Below, piece after piece: positions 23,461 through 36,385 of a stretch of 64,000 nt of DNA. Under the pieces are notes generated by a model. That model made no database searches and was not told the DNA's origin. It was given only the letters and a program-made list of their open reading frames with translations. Origin of the DNA: Sisyra terminalis (taxonomy: Eukaryota > Arthropoda > Insecta > Neuroptera > Sisyridae). Location: contig OY292278.1 in NCBI GenBank assembly GCA_958496175.1, positions 28,396,001 to 28,460,000 on the forward strand. Direction: 5' to 3'. How positions within the stretch are numbered: the stretch's first letter is position 1; each line of letters starts with the position of its first letter. The translations under genes were made by a program, and so were the position numbers.

Positions 23461-25100
23461 CACTCAAATTAAGAATCCTAGCACAACAATTCCTTGGAAA
23501 AAAAAATTAAAGCATTATCAAATTAAAGTTATTTCTAAAAAAAAATCGGACAAATTATAAGTGCAAATATCAATTAGGCCTGGAAAAAATAGAAAAAGTG
23601 TGCTGAAAATAGGGTTTTAGGTAAAAATAATCATTCATTTTAAAATAAAATGTAATCCAGTGGTTTTTTTTTCAACTGAAAAAAAGTTTGGAAAAATCCC
23701 TACAAATAATTATAATTAGACTGGATATTAATTTAGCGTAGGAAACGTGATATTTGACTTGCCAGAAGGGATGGAAAATTATATTTAACTTGCTACATCT
23801 GTCTACTACGGGTTGGAAATGGCAGGTATCATAAAACCCCTGAATAATTAATCATTTAAAACTTTCATTACACTAATCGGCGTAATCTGTTATATTTATT
23901 CTCATATAGGCCTGGGATAATCAAAAACACAATACGCTAACACAAAATGACGGCATAAAATTTGATACGCACGAAAATCATCCCTCGTACAACTTCATCC
24001 CTCATTCCACCTTCATTTGGGATAAAACATCACGGAACTTATATTTTCCCAACAAAGACAAATTTTTGTCTCAAAATATTGAAATATTTCAATATTTCAA
24101 ACCCTGTCAAAAAACAAATAAAAGAGTTTTATATATAGCCAAGAAATTTATGAATATTTCTATTGAAATTTTATTACTTTGAAAAAATGAACAAAATTCT
24201 TCATAAAAAAAACGAAATTAGATTTTCGTTGTCGATTTTATTTAATATAATGTCGATACAAGGCCAATTCATTATGTGTAAAGAGTCGAACGAAAAATCA
24301 AGAGTCCGTGTAACCAGGGTTAATTTAAGACTTCGATGTGAGGTATAATCTTTTTCCATCCTATTTCATCCCCTTTCGTATATTGCTCCATTCTCGCTCA
24401 TTCCGTTAATTTAATAAATACTCGAATATGAAATATGTTCTCCGACGAAAATAATATTTTCTCGATGTCTATTAAAATTTCTATTTCCGTAAGAGTATCC
24501 GAACGGAAACATTTTAAGGTTGTGAACGTTTACTTTCTGTGTAATCGAAAGAAAATATTTTATAGCGAGTATCGGTCCATACGAGGGTAGGTTCTTGTTA
24601 ACAATGCAGCGTAGTAAATTCAATTTAAAAATTTTTTATATGAAACGTAAAATAAAATTGTTTAAAAGTATTTTTTTTCTCAAATTTTCGAAAGTACCTG
24701 GATGGTTCCCTAGTCAGCAGTTTTCATAAATTAGTACTCCTATTTCGATTACTCGAATCCTTTTTAGTTTTACTATCTTAAAATATTTTAAACCCAATTA
24801 TTAAAAAACCCAAAAATATATATTTTTTGGAATTCAATAAAAATTATAAATGAAATAAACTACAGACGTAGCCAGATGGGTAACAAGGAGATTTGTGAAT
24901 TCAATGGCTTTACATCGAAATAAAATTTCGAATTTTACGGTTATTTTAGCTGTCCCATAAATATATGTAATTTTTATATCCATGATGGATATTTGTGATA
25001 AAGAAATCCTGGAAATATGCACCAAAGGTAGGTATATACGTTTTTATCCGTTTATATATATATAATGTTCCCAAAATAAAGTTAAAAACATTAAAGTTCA
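23461..25100. other. No gene recognised
   Basis: AT-rich. A small palindrome, AAATATTGAAATATTTCAAT, lies at about 24076. Open frames of about 60-70 codons show no motif. Confidence 0.4.
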
Positions 25101-25275
25101 GCTCATTGATAACCGAGTGGTCCAGGTGGCCGCTCCAAAACTAGTAGATGTTGGGTTCGAATCTCTTATCGAGCAAATTATTTTGGATACTTCTTGATTT
25201 ACGAATTTTTAATTACTCTCGAGTCACTAAGAACCTTGATAGTTAAAAAACGAATAAGTCAATAAAAATAATGCA
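25101..25275 (+). mobile_element. tRNA-derived SINE copy
   Basis: A box ATAACCGAGTGGTCCAGG and B box GGGTTCGAATCTC are well kept. The body has TCGAGTCACTAAGAACCTTG and an A-rich tail. The target duplication is not clear. Confidence 0.8.
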
Positions 25276-25435
25276 CTTTGAGCTTTAGTCAATCGTGCTA
25301 TAGTTAAAGTGAACAGCCCTTTACTATGCTATTGTTAAAAATTATTCAGGAGTATATCGTATTACAGTGCATTAAACAGGAAATAGAATCATAGGTGAAT
25401 TCCTATTTTAAAATTTAAAGAAGCACACTGTAGGT

Positions 25436-25530
25436 CAAGGGCGGATTCAGGATTCTTTTCTAGGAGGCGGGGGGGTACAATATCATCTTTCATTTGCAAG
25501 TACGTGAAAGGGATGTAAGTTAAAAAAAAA
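25436..25530 (+). mobile_element. hAT MITE family G, partial copy
   Basis: Starts CAAGGGCGGATTCAGGA, has a G-tract and then AATATCATCTTTCATTTGCAAG, matching 32267 and 33968 onwards. Similarity stops near 25530 and no right end was found. Confidence 0.6.
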
Positions 25531-27360
25531 AGGAAAATTCTTAAAGGAAATTGGATAGGGAATTCAAAAATATATTTTTATAATTGTACCAAAATTGTAT
25601 TGTGGTTAAAAATTAAAAGAAAAATCTCTATTTTTCAAGGATCTTATGAACCGATATAGCTTTTAATTTTTTTCCTAGAAGCTATTATCAACCGCTAAAA
25701 CATATCCCAAATTCAAATAAATCGATTCACAAGTTACTGAGAAAAAAATTTCCTACTGATTTTCAGTTTTTTTCGATTTTTGGAGAAATGGTAGGTAATA
25801 CATGGATATCTGAAACTTGCCGAATCAATGTACCTTAATAGTACCAACATACCCTGAAATTATGGACCAGATATCCTACTGGGGTCGATTCACTATACTT
25901 ATCGTCCTATGTCCTTTTGTTGATTTCATATAGAATGACTCAAAGGAAAATTAAAATTCGTTTGTGCCTTGAAAATATTATAAAAATAAAATTCTAGTAA
26001 AACATAATAAACATCAGCAGTTGAATTGATTTAATCAGAAATTAGAGATTTATTATTTCATTTCCGTTTTAACAAAGCATTTCAATTAAGTATTTTCTTT
26101 AATCGTCATATTTCATTTACATTCAATATTATTGCAAGCGACGATAAAGCGACCGATAAAGTTTACACTGCGCCGTAATAAAGATCCTTGGTTTGTATAT
26201 TTCACCATATTGCGTCAAACATTTGCTTTGATAAATCCCATATTAAATAAGCTTTTAGTTTGTGCAAAAGTCAAAGTGGATATAGTTTGATAAAAAGTTG
26301 CATGAAACCAAACATGGTTTATGAGCTTAAAAGCTCCATTTGCTTTCAATATAAAATTGATTTTTTGTCTTTATCGCAGATATTAAAAACTATGTACTCT
26401 TACTAATTCAAACTCATATAATTTCTGGGTGGAAATAAAAATCAGGTAAAACCATGAAATTTGTCCAATTAGCAAATTTTACTACTCGATTTATAACCTT
26501 CTATTTACCTATCCACCATTCTATAAATGAAGATGAGATAAAGCCGTAAATCGAGTGAATGGAAAATTAACACACAAATCTATCTTTACTGTGATTCTAA
26601 ACATTGATACTGAATGATACGAACACAAACCTTTCAGTATCGATCTCATCATTTCTACCAACAAGAAAAAGGATTTAATCAAATGCTACGCATTAAAGGA
26701 CTAAGTTTATCAATGCTACGCAATCATGAAACATTATCACAGTTTGCTAAAATCGAATTCAAATTGTTGATGAAATTTGAGAGATTTGGATTGATATCTA
26801 AAGTATATACATTATATACAGACATATAACATGCTTTATAGAAAGAGCTCCGAATGCACCACCTATACCCATTATAATTTGAAATTATCGTTATGGTGCT
26901 TTATGCTAATGTTCAAATGTAAAATATACTTGCATAAAGTTATAACAATCACTGATTATGCGGTTTAATTTCGACGGTAATAGTCGAAACTTAAGGGCCA
27001 ATATGAACCTCATTGTTTTACATTGATAAGTAGATTATCACTATTATAATTCCTCCATATATGAACAATGAATTTATAATGCTGCAGTTCAACGTTTTTG
27101 AATTTTGGATAGGTTTATCTAATGCTGTCAATTGGTGTTTTTGCAAACAGATTTTTTGTTAGCTCTAGAGATAGTGACAAATTTTCACTAAATGTAGTTA
27201 GGTTCTAAGTATTTTTTTTCCATTTTCTACAATCCACACCACACAAAAAACAATCTCAAATTTTCTCTTCGATTTTTTGGAAGTATAGGTAATAAGTAAT
27301 ATCAATGTAGTGGAAGAAATTATATGTGACTCATAATTTATATGGATTAGATAATATAAA
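25531..27360. other. No gene recognised
   Basis: AT-rich sequence. An open frame at 26614-26829 has no recognisable motif. No terminal repeats were noticed. Confidence 0.4.
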
Positions 27361-27365
27361 TCCAA

Positions 27366-27425
27366 TTGGTGACCACTGAAGAAGATGCTTGGTAACCGAA
27401 ATATGTGTCTAACGTTTTGTGGTCA
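27366..27425 (+). ncRNA. Hammerhead-type core motif (family A)
   Basis: CTGAAGA (27376-27382), an imperfect hairpin around TTGGTAACC, GAA (27398-27400), then ATATGTGT, which can pair with itself using G-U pairs, and C at 27409. Outside the core, TGACCA before and TGGTCA after could form a distal stem I. Confidence 0.5.
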
Positions 27426-27579
27426 TTAGTTCAATATTTATGCTAATAATTTACTTCTAGTGAATATTATTTATTTATTACAATATATTTTTAGAAAGTT
27501 TTAATGTTATTAATTGTTAATGTTATTAATTCAATTTTATAATTTAACATATTCTTCTTTTTTAGTGTAATATCAGGTC

Positions 27580-28560
27580 TCCCCGAGATAGCAATTGCTC
27601 GGATGAATTGTTCGCGGTTTTTGACTGATCAAAACAATTGTTAGGCACTGTGTATTCATTCCGTTAAGATGATATAAAAGAAGTTATTCCAATCCTGCAA
27701 TGGATGATGGGAAATGTGTTAAGATGTGGCGCTGTCACAAGGAGTGCTACATCTTGAATCATTTCCCATAATCGATTGTAGAATTTAAATTCCTTTTTTT
27801 ATATTACATTACACTCCGTGCATGTAACGATGGCGATGGCGATGAAAACGCCATCTGATGGCTACACTAAATTTTGCTCGACAATTGTGGGACGTGCTTA
27901 TTTAAACCAAGAGCATAACCTAATGTAATTTCGACCACTATTAGCGCTGGAATCGATTCAGTTGGTCCCCCCCCGTGACTTTGCTCCTGGAGAATATCAG
28001 TTCAATCTATTCAATGGTCTTTATCCATGACATTTGCTCCCTATACTGTTTGGACAACAAAACTTTAATTTCCCATCGATTGGCAAAAATAAAAATGGAA
28101 AATTCAAATTTTAAAATTTTGTTGGCTATTCGGTGGCGACATTTGCTTTCTTTTAATTCCTCTGCAATCCTCAATTTATCGTTAATTAAGAGTTGGAGGA
28201 TATTATATATATCCTCAGAATATATATCCTCCTTATATATCTCAGAATATGCCCTAGATATGGTATCATCATTGTCTTAATAGTTGTAAATAATTCCCAA
28301 TCAACATTGGCTCTTCCTGAAATACTTTCGTTGGTTTGCATAGCTGTCCAGAGTATTTGGAGCATTCTTCTATACAACCTCATTTCGAACGTTTCCAGGC
28401 GATTGGTCGTAATAATTTTAAGAGTCCAGGTTTCATTTCCATATAACAATAAAGAGCTAATATATAGTTTGATTATTCTTTTGCAAAGTTTTAGGTTTAA
28501 GTTGCCGTTGGAGATGAATGATTTCTTTATTAGAACCAGGGAAGAAGTTGGAATCTTTTT
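27580..28560 (-). pseudogene. Non-LTR reverse transcriptase C-terminal remnant
   Basis: On the minus strand the frame reads from about 28560: NGNLNLKLCKRIIKLYISS, then LLYGNETWTLK, RLETFEMRLYRRMLQILW and LGHILR. This is the arrangement after the RT domain in a common insect endonuclease/reverse-transcriptase LINE family. After a frame break, REQMSWIKTIE (about 28000) fits the next conserved block. A possible last piece, REQFIRAIAI, lies at about 27620. The catalytic RT motifs are absent. A foldback at 27673-27803 interrupts the tail. Which LINE clade it belongs to I cannot say. It is a dead copy. Confidence 0.75.
27673..27803. repeat. Foldback hairpin element, 58-bp arms
   Basis: Arms 27673-27730 and 27746-27803 are inverted copies at about 75% identity. 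They share TATAAAA, the core GGGAAATG and CAAGATG/TAAGATG-TGGC. The loop is short. It sits between two pieces of LINE coding remnant, so it may be a later MITE insertion. Confidence 0.6.
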
Positions 28561-28599
28561 TTTTGTTAATTATTTTAGTGTTTGATATGTTATTTGACT

Positions 28600-29409
28600 A
28601 TCTGTTTTTGCCATAGAAAAAGAAGATAAAGATAAAATGACTTGTTTAACGTTATTAATCTGGTAATTCATATTTTTATCGAATTCAGTAACAAACCAAC
28701 GCCTTTTGAATGTTCTTAGTTTATAAGATCATATGTTTTTAGACGTAAACTAATATACATATAACAACGAATTATTTTAAAAGTAAGGGGCTATTTATAA
28801 ATTACTTATGTATATCACTTCGGGGAAGGATGTACCCGGTTTTTTTGCATCGGAAGTGCCTTAAGGATAAAAGGATAACTAAAAGTGATAAAATTTGGTT
28901 TACATTATATACGAATTGCCCCTTAAAGGAATAATATAAACGCTCTAGAATGGTCAACGTAAGATATTTTACAACCCAATTTTTAAGACTATTTAACAAA
29001 ATTTAATATTTGAAACTAGATAATTATAATAAAATCATTTTATATTACAGTATAGGCAATCGGTTACAATTAGTTTCTTCCAAGAATAAACGATTTCCAT
29101 TTATCAGCTCTTGGGTAATACCTTTTAGCAAAATAACTTAATTATATATCCCCAAAGGCTCAATCCATTACGCCATATGTTCCTTTGTCACTCATTTTAT
29201 TTCACTATTTATTACATTATCCCTTCATAAATAATTCGAATTGCTTTCAATTATTCTGAATTTCGCTTTTAATCAACCCTCAGCACATTTTTAAAGAAGA
29301 ACATAAAAACATAATAATTTCAGAAATTTTAATTTGGAAATTTTTTTCGACCTATTTCGTTTAAATGTCATAGAAATATGTTGTAGAGAACAAAAGTTCT
29401 AATGAAACA
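28600..29409. other. No gene recognised
   Basis: AT-rich sequence; the one 65-codon open frame at 28802-28999 has no motif. Confidence 0.4.
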
Positions 29410-29545
29410 CATAGATGTGAGTGAAAACCAAATATAATAATAATTGTCTCAAATTTGAAGTAACTAATTGTTTTCATTTATTTCAATTGTCATTTGTTTT
29501 TTGTCAGTGTTGGCTGCAAATATTTCACGGGTAGCTACTTGTTTA
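29410..29545 (-). repeat. Dispersed repeat family C, copy 3
   Basis: On the minus strand it matches 14820-14990: AGTAGCTACCCGTGAAA, CACTGACA, ACAAATGACAATTGAA and TTATATTTGGTTTTCACTCA. Confidence 0.6.
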
Positions 29546-31950
29546 CAATAATAAAGATAGACCGATACTTTTGTTTTTATAACATATAGAATAATATCAT
29601 AGGGAACTAAATAAATTTATATTGGAATGACGCACGACACAGAAATAGTTGTACGTGTTAAAGTTAAAGAGCGATATTTGCAAAAATAATTGGTTGATAT
29701 TAACTGCAAATATTAGCCTAAGTGTTATATTTAATTAACTCCAGAACGTTGAAACTTAAAAGAATCAAAGAAAAACTGACAAAATATCTACTCAATGGTT
29801 TTGCATAAAGAATTTTAATATAATTGAGATGAAAAATTATGACTTTCTTTCTTACAAGTGTCTTTGGGATGGAATTCCTAGTGTGCAAAAATATTTGTAA
29901 AAACTAGAATTAGACTTATAAAAATAGGTATGAAAGTTGGAGAATGAAATTATGTTACAGTTTAAGTTCAGATACTTTAAAAAAATAATTATAATTATAT
30001 ATAAATATATAAATATATATGTAAGAAAGTGTATATGAGAGAGTCAATGAATGTTTATAGTAATATATGTTAGATTGTATAATGGTCTGAAAGATGAATT
30101 ATTTGTACGTATGGCATATATGTACTTCTGGTATAATTTTATAATATAAAATGTATAGATATGTAGAATTTGTAAAATATAATGTATAAAAGTGGCCAAA
30201 AGTTGGAAAAACAGGACCAAATAAAAAAAGAAAAACCAGTGTACAAAGGAAGTAAATCTGTTGATGATGTTGCTAAGTAGAGATGGTGGTCATGAACTTT
30301 CTTGAATTGAAAAGAATCATTCTAAAATTGTTGAAATTTCTTAGTTTTGTGGTTGAATAGCAATAAGTTGAAAAAAATTTATCAGCATTCATTTAGATAT
30401 TTCAAATTATGAATGGAAGAAATTACTGCAAAATTGAGATAAGTTTTGCACTAAAATGTTTAGCTATTACTTTTCATCACTCTATTACTCAATTCATAAG
30501 ACAAACTATGGAGATTGATTGATTGCTTAATTGCTTAATCAATATATTACTGTCATTAGTGTGATGCCATTATCAATCACAACCACAACGTTTTTAATAT
30601 TCATGCTTTAAGGTGTACCTGATGAAGTTAGCAATATAATAACGAAACGTCATAGATTGCAGATTACAAATACTTTGATCGGGGAGCAAAAACATATTAA
30701 TTTTTCCATAATAATAAAGTCCATTTCACACAAAATAGGGTATTAAAGTAAGTTTACGTTTGCTACTTCTATCAGGAGGATTTTTTTTTTATAATTATAT
30801 AACTTTAATTTCTACATTATTGCATGAATGTAGGTAAAAGTTAAAATAAATTGATTCCTTTATCATAATCCAAAGATTTCCAATAGTATATTTTAATGGT
30901 TCTTTTCTTCGGTTAGTTAAAATTGGGAAAAAAAAAACAGGATTTTTCCAGAAAATACGTATACGACAAATTTGTTTCTTCCAGAACTTTTAAACGACAG
31001 AAAACACCAAAATATTTCGTAGTTATTTTTTACAAATTCCAACAGAGGGCGAACAGCTAACTAATAGGCGTAAATTTTCAATTCATTATTTATTTGTTCG
31101 GAACATCTCAAAATGGTTATTTACCTAAAAGCTACTTAGGTATTCCCAGGTTTGAATCAAAGGATTGACGGTTGAACATTTATATGCATCGTTCTGGGAC
31201 ATGCAAAGCGCTGAAGCGGAACAGAGCTTACAGCTGAAAACTGCAAAAACTGACAATTTCAAACCGAATGGCTAAAACCGTAACGAAATTAAAAAAAAAA
31301 AGGGAAAAATAATAAAACGGAATTATGCATAAAAACTCTGTAATAGAAACCGGAACGGGTTGCATTTGGTTTTTTTTAATTTTTCTTTTTGCGATTCGAA
31401 GCTCCCATCCATGATGATCATAAAAAGAAAATTGCAGTTATCTCTATTTGCTCTACCTCTATAATGTGCTAGCAGTTTCAAATGAAAATAACCGTTTAAG
31501 TTAAAATTGTCGCCACGTTAATGCACCTTGTAATTTATTTATTCTGTTTTACTCGAGATAGGGAAAAAATGTAATTTAGTTATGGTGAAAGATACGTTTA
31601 TGTAATTATTCAATTTAAAAAGCGTTGAGCGAATTAAGTAAACATTTATAAACTGCAATTAAATTTTCTAAAATTTAATTCATTTTTAATAAATTCAAGC
31701 ATTTTTCTTTTTAAAAACTGATATTTTGAAAGAGGATGACTTGGACACCGTACTAGTAGGGGAAGGTGCATAAAATTGTACACATAACAAAAATTCAGAC
31801 AACTTAACAGTTGTTAGCATTAATAAGACACTTCACCTACTAAGTTTCTTATATTGAACTAGATTATAATACCATAATTCTTCGATCAGAAAAAATATAA
31901 GAACGACAGGATTTGTTTTTTAATTAAATATATATATAAAAATTATATCA
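29546..31950. other. No gene recognised; one hammerhead-type motif inside
   Basis: AT-rich with short TA-rich stretches near 30000-30060. The only structured motif is the hammerhead-type core at 30617-30655. Otherwise nothing recognised. Confidence 0.4.
30617..30655 (+). ncRNA. Hammerhead-type core motif (family B)
   Basis: CTGATGA (30619-30625), a GTTA...TAAC hairpin, GAA (30644-30646), ACGT and C at 30651. Core residues are intact and the triplet before cleavage would be GTC. Stem I pairing next to the core is missing in this copy. Confidence 0.5.
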
Positions 31951-31952
31951 AA

Positions 31953-32010
31953 TACTCCTATTTGGTTCAAATTCTCTTATTTGGTTCAAATTCTCCTATT
32001 TGGTTCATTC
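31953..32010. repeat. Tandem repeat, three ~20-bp units
   Basis: Three near-identical units of the form CTCCTATTTGGTTCAAATT. Confidence 0.8.
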
Positions 32011-32018
32011 AGATCTTT

Positions 32019-33002
32019 AAAGTTAGTCCCTCGATTTTTGATTTTTTCAATTTTTTTCATATTCTCATTCGTTTTTTGTCGTTTGTTCGTTAATTTGTTT
32101 CGTTTGTTTGTTCTTAGTTTTATTATAAAAAATAAACAAATTTGAAGAAACCGAAACCTAAAGTTAATCCCTCATTTTTAAATACGATCTTTTTTCCTTG
32201 GAATTGATATAGTTCTAATGAAATAAATAAATTCTACGTAATAAGTGAAACATCCACATTTGGCCTCAAAGGCGGATTCAGGATTTTTTCTGGGAGGGGG
32301 CACAATATTATCTTTCATTTGCAAGTGCGAGAAAGATGCAATGAAAAAAAATTCGCAATTGTAGCCAAAAATAGACTAAAGTTTCACTAATGTTCTTTCT
32401 GCTATTTTATTAATATATTTTAATAACTCTAATAATTTGATTTGCTTCTAAGTATGTACTGTGATGGAATCTCTACAGTATACAAAAATATCGGGGCGGG
32501 ACGTGCTCCCGTGCCCCCCCCCCCCCCCCCTTAAATCCACCCTTGCTTGGTCTCTGAAGCACTCGCCGTTTTGAAAAATTGTATTTTTTACTTTTCAGAT
32601 TACAAACTTCATAAGATATCAAACAATAATTATTGGCAAACTAATTTGTGTGAATAGAAATAACCGCCTCCAATTTCCCTTAGATAGATGTCTTAATATT
32701 CCATATTTAAGCGATGAAACATAATGAATTACTTATTTTCCGGCATGTCATTTTTTTATATTGTTGGTTTTTCCTTAAAAAACAACAATTCAAGGACGAA
32801 CAAACGAACATTTATAGAAATACTTTAACTCCAAAAAAAAAAACATAATTAAAAATGAGAGGCTAGCTTTAGGTTCATATTTCTTAAAATTTGTTTATTT
32901 TTTTCTAAAAAATTACGGAAAATAACGAACAAATGACGAACAAACGAATGAGCAAAAAATTTTTGAAAAATCATGAATCGAGGGGTTTATTTTAGGGAAC
33001 TG
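32019..33002. mobile_element. Element with ~160-bp inverted arms, hAT MITE nested inside
   Basis: 32019-32188 and 32845-33002 are inverted, diverged copies. Shared blocks are CCCTCGATT, CTCATTCGTTT, GTTCGTTA, AAATAAACAAATTT and AACCTAAAG. The spacer holds a hAT MITE (32267-32545) with its own target duplication, so the larger element was there first. Terminal target duplication was not found. Confidence 0.6.
32267..32545. mobile_element. hAT MITE family G, full copy
   Basis: Termini CAAAGGCGGATTCAGGA and, inverted, CAAGGGTGGATTTAA. The flanks TTTGGCCT (32259-32266) and CTTGGTCT (32546-32553) match at 6 of 8. A run of about 16 C precedes the right end. There is no ORF. Confidence 0.75.
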
Positions 33003-33223
33003 GTACACTCAGCCTTTGTTGAAAAAATAAATCAAACTTTCTGTCTTCCTGTTATGAATCAAGTTGTATTTGTGCATAGATAGAAGTCGAAATCGATATC
33101 ATCGATTTTTTTTCAAGGAGTTTTTCAATACAAAAATCGTTAAGCACATCATTAAGTATAAGCTCAAAATTGACATACATCACACAATCATATAGCAGTT
33201 ACGAAGAGATCCAGTACTACTTG

Positions 33224-33270
33224 ATAACCACTGATAAAGTTACTTGGCAATCGAAATACGTATCTGGGCA
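33224..33270 (+). ncRNA. Hammerhead-type core motif (family A)
   Basis: CCA before CTGATAA (33231-33237) can pair with TGG after the putative cleavage base. Then come a TTAC-TTG-GCAA hairpin, GAA, self-complementary ATACGTAT and C at 33264. One core base (G8) is changed to A. Confidence 0.5.
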
Positions 33271-33861
33271 ATACGAGATAAATATACATTTAATAACCAA
33301 TAGTGAAAAAAACGGTGTATGTACTCGGTAAGGACGTGAGAAGTTACACTTCTTTGGTATAATTAAGAATATGTTTTCAACCCACTGTTGTAGTCTCTTC
33401 TGGTAGTATTTGAACTTGGCACACCAGTTATAAGTGGCTGTGATATCTAAAATATGATACAATTATAAACACAATTTGTTTTAATATCAAAATACATATT
33501 AAGCAATCGTAGATAAAGACAAGGGTACATAACATAAAGTTGTAAACACATTCAAGTGATTGGAATATAAATCTTTATATTAAACGAGCAATTCTTGTAT
33601 GTATATATGTATTTGTGTGTTTTGGTTTTTGAAAACAGCGCTAACGATTTTGATAAATATTTGAAATTTAATAGAATTTTGTTTTTAAAGATTATCTGTA
33701 AAGTTCTATGGAAAAAACACAAATTTCCACGAAAAACGGAAAAATTATTTTTGCGTCATTTTACACACCATTTTAACTCCAGTGTGTTTCACCAACCAGT
33801 CCAACGTAGCATTTGTTTTTTAAATCATGAGATTATGTGTTTTTGTCTAATATTTTAAGGT

Positions 33862-33902
33862 TGCTTGATGAAGTTAGAATCACAATGACGAAACGTTGCA
33901 AA
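33862..33902 (+). ncRNA. Hammerhead-type core, degenerate (family B)
   Basis: TTGATGA (33865-33871), a weak GTTA...TGAC stem, GAA (33890-33892), ACGT, T and GC. GC next to the core can pair with the GC just before it. C3 is replaced by T. Confidence 0.42.
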
Positions 33903-33967
33903 TTTGAATAAATAAAATAAAACACTGCTAATTTATTTGGTCTACCACATCCTGATTTATCCCTTAT

Positions 33968-34233
33968 CAAGAGCGGATTCAGAATTGTTCGGGGGGAGGG
34001 GAGGGGGACACAATATCATTTGCAAAGACGTGAAAGGAATGCAACAACAAAAATTCGCAATTCCAGCCAGAAATAGACTAAAGTTTCATTAATGTTCTCT
34101 CTGTTATTTTATTTATATATTTTCACAACTTTAATAATTTGATTTGCTTTTAAGTATGTACTGTTATGAAATCTCCACAATACACAAAAAACCTAGGGGG
34201 GGGGGGGCACGTGCCCCCCTAAATCCGCCCTTG
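33968..34233. mobile_element. hAT MITE family G, full copy
   Basis: Termini CAAGAGCGGATTCAG and inverted CAAGGGCGGATTTAG. The target duplication is TCCCTTAT (33960-33967) against TCACTTAT (34234-34241), 7 of 8. G-tracts lie near both ends. The body matches 32267-32545 over most of its length. Confidence 0.85.
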
Positions 34234-36385
34234 TCACTTATATTACATTGAAAAATTCAAAATACAAAATCGATTTTCCATGAAAAATGGCTTTGGCATT
34301 AACTGGGCCGTATTTTTCAGTGTTTAATTTAGATACTTTGTTGTGTGTGCTCCGATACGTACTTAGTCAATTTTAGGTAGGCAATAAAATGAGTTTTTGG
34401 TTCATTTTACGTCAATGTTTTATGACAATAAGACTACAATTTGGTGAAATTCACTTTATGTTCTAGAATATGATTAAACCAGTTTTAATTGTATGCAATA
34501 AAACTGTTCAACTTTGAGAAATTCTACTGTGTGTCAAGCATAAATGGATTCCCTATGGTAGCATTTTAGGTTTTATTCCAGAAAAAAAAAATATTTAGTT
34601 CTCTCAAATTTTTTCCTCATTTTTCTTTCCAAATAGAACTTTTTCGTTTATCAAGATGAACTTTTCGATTTGATGGAACATTCAAATGGTAAAAAGATAA
34701 CTTTCATTGTTTTTACTATCATTTGTGTGCGTATGAAAAATGGTTGGTATTTATTTTACTGTAGATTTTCCGAAGCATTCAGCGTGTGAAACTGAAATTC
34801 ACTTGACTGAACATTGTAATGTGTCGTCTTAGAAAATCTTTTCAAAATTGCTGGAAGATAAAATCAAAAAAAAAAAAGGTATCAATTACGTAGCATCTAA
34901 AATGGGGTAAAACTCAAGAAAATGATTACGTGAGCTTTTACTTTATTATACAGCTCTCGGGTAACTCTCTCGTTAATTAAACTTATCGTTTTTTTTTTAC
35001 TATCCTTCTCGGTTTAAACCTTAAAGCTTTTTGAGACGTTTGAGTGAACAGAAACCACCTGTTTCTTAAATAGACTGAATTTTATCTGGTTCTTTAAAAA
35101 AAAATGAAATGAAGATGTATTATTTGAATGTAAAAAGTTTTTAATTTGTAAATTATAAGAAATGAAGAAAAACGTGAAGTTAAAGAAACATGGTGGAAAT
35201 AAAATAACGATGAGAAAACTTTTTTTTTTTTATATTGTATTGTTCTGTGATAAGCGTATTTATTGGGGAATGCTGTGCGTAGACGGGGAATTAATTTCAT
35301 TGTCAATAAATTGGGCTCATTAGAACGAAGCTTTAGAAATGAGATGAGAAGCTTTCGAGAAAATGTAGCCGCTTGTGGAGGTATGTGAGCGTGTGTTTGA
35401 CTGTTTTCCTCGTAAATTCATTTGTGTATATATATGTTAGTGAAATATTTTCTCATATTATCCGGGGATGAAGCATTAGTGTCCCTTGGGACTCGTAACC
35501 ACTATATGCGAGTGACTGGAATACGCGCGCCATCATTAAATAATGATCAGGTGGGCTATGTTCGTACCCGTATTTCCATTCCCAACTTTTATTTCCATAT
35601 AAAGATTAGCTATATTTCATCATCATCACCATTAAAAAAGAAAACCTCTAACGGAAAACAATAAATTTTCATTTCCCTTCTAAAATCTAATTCCAATTCA
35701 GTAAAAAAATTAAAAAAAAAACTCAATTTGGCATGCGCAACAATTGACTGTCGCTAATATATAAACTTATTTAATTTCTATTAAAAAGTATTAGGAATAT
35801 CTACAACAGAAAGTCAACTTTGAATTTGTGAAAATCGAAAATTTTAAATGGCCAAAAGCACAATTTCTTTGTCTTATTAAAAATGAAATATATTTTTTTT
35901 TGTATAGTACGTATTTCTTCTTTGTCTCTGTGGGCCGAAACAAAAATATAGTAAAATGATATAGTAAAAATATTTCCCTAAAGCAATTTCTTTTTGTATT
36001 TAAAAAGGGAAAAAAATTAAAAGCTTTCATGCAGAAACAAAAAATTATTAATGAGATGAAAGAAGCTTTTTTTAACTTTCCACGCAAAATTTTTAAGGAA
36101 AAATTCTAATAATCCTGATGTACAAATATACATATACCTAACATATTTTTTAAGTAAATTAAATTATGAGAACTAAATCCATCAGTTTTTAAAATCAAAT
36201 TTCAAAGCTTACTTTACCATTTGATCTTTCCAAAAACATATTTTTTGGTAATAATTTTAAAGGTTTTTACAAAAAAAGGGTACCTAATAATTATGGATTA
36301 TTAAGGTATGTCTTAAAAGGAAAGGAAACGATTTTTATTGATTGATTATTAACCGCTAATATAATTTCCCAGGAACTATTTAAAG
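34234..36385. other. No gene recognised
   Basis: AT-rich sequence. Around 35460-35590 base composition is more balanced and an 80-codon open frame runs through it, but I see no motif or splice signal that would make it a gene. Confidence 0.4.

Noticed and set aside
28193..28585. 130-codon plus-strand frame
   Set aside because: Antisense of the LINE reverse-transcriptase remnant.
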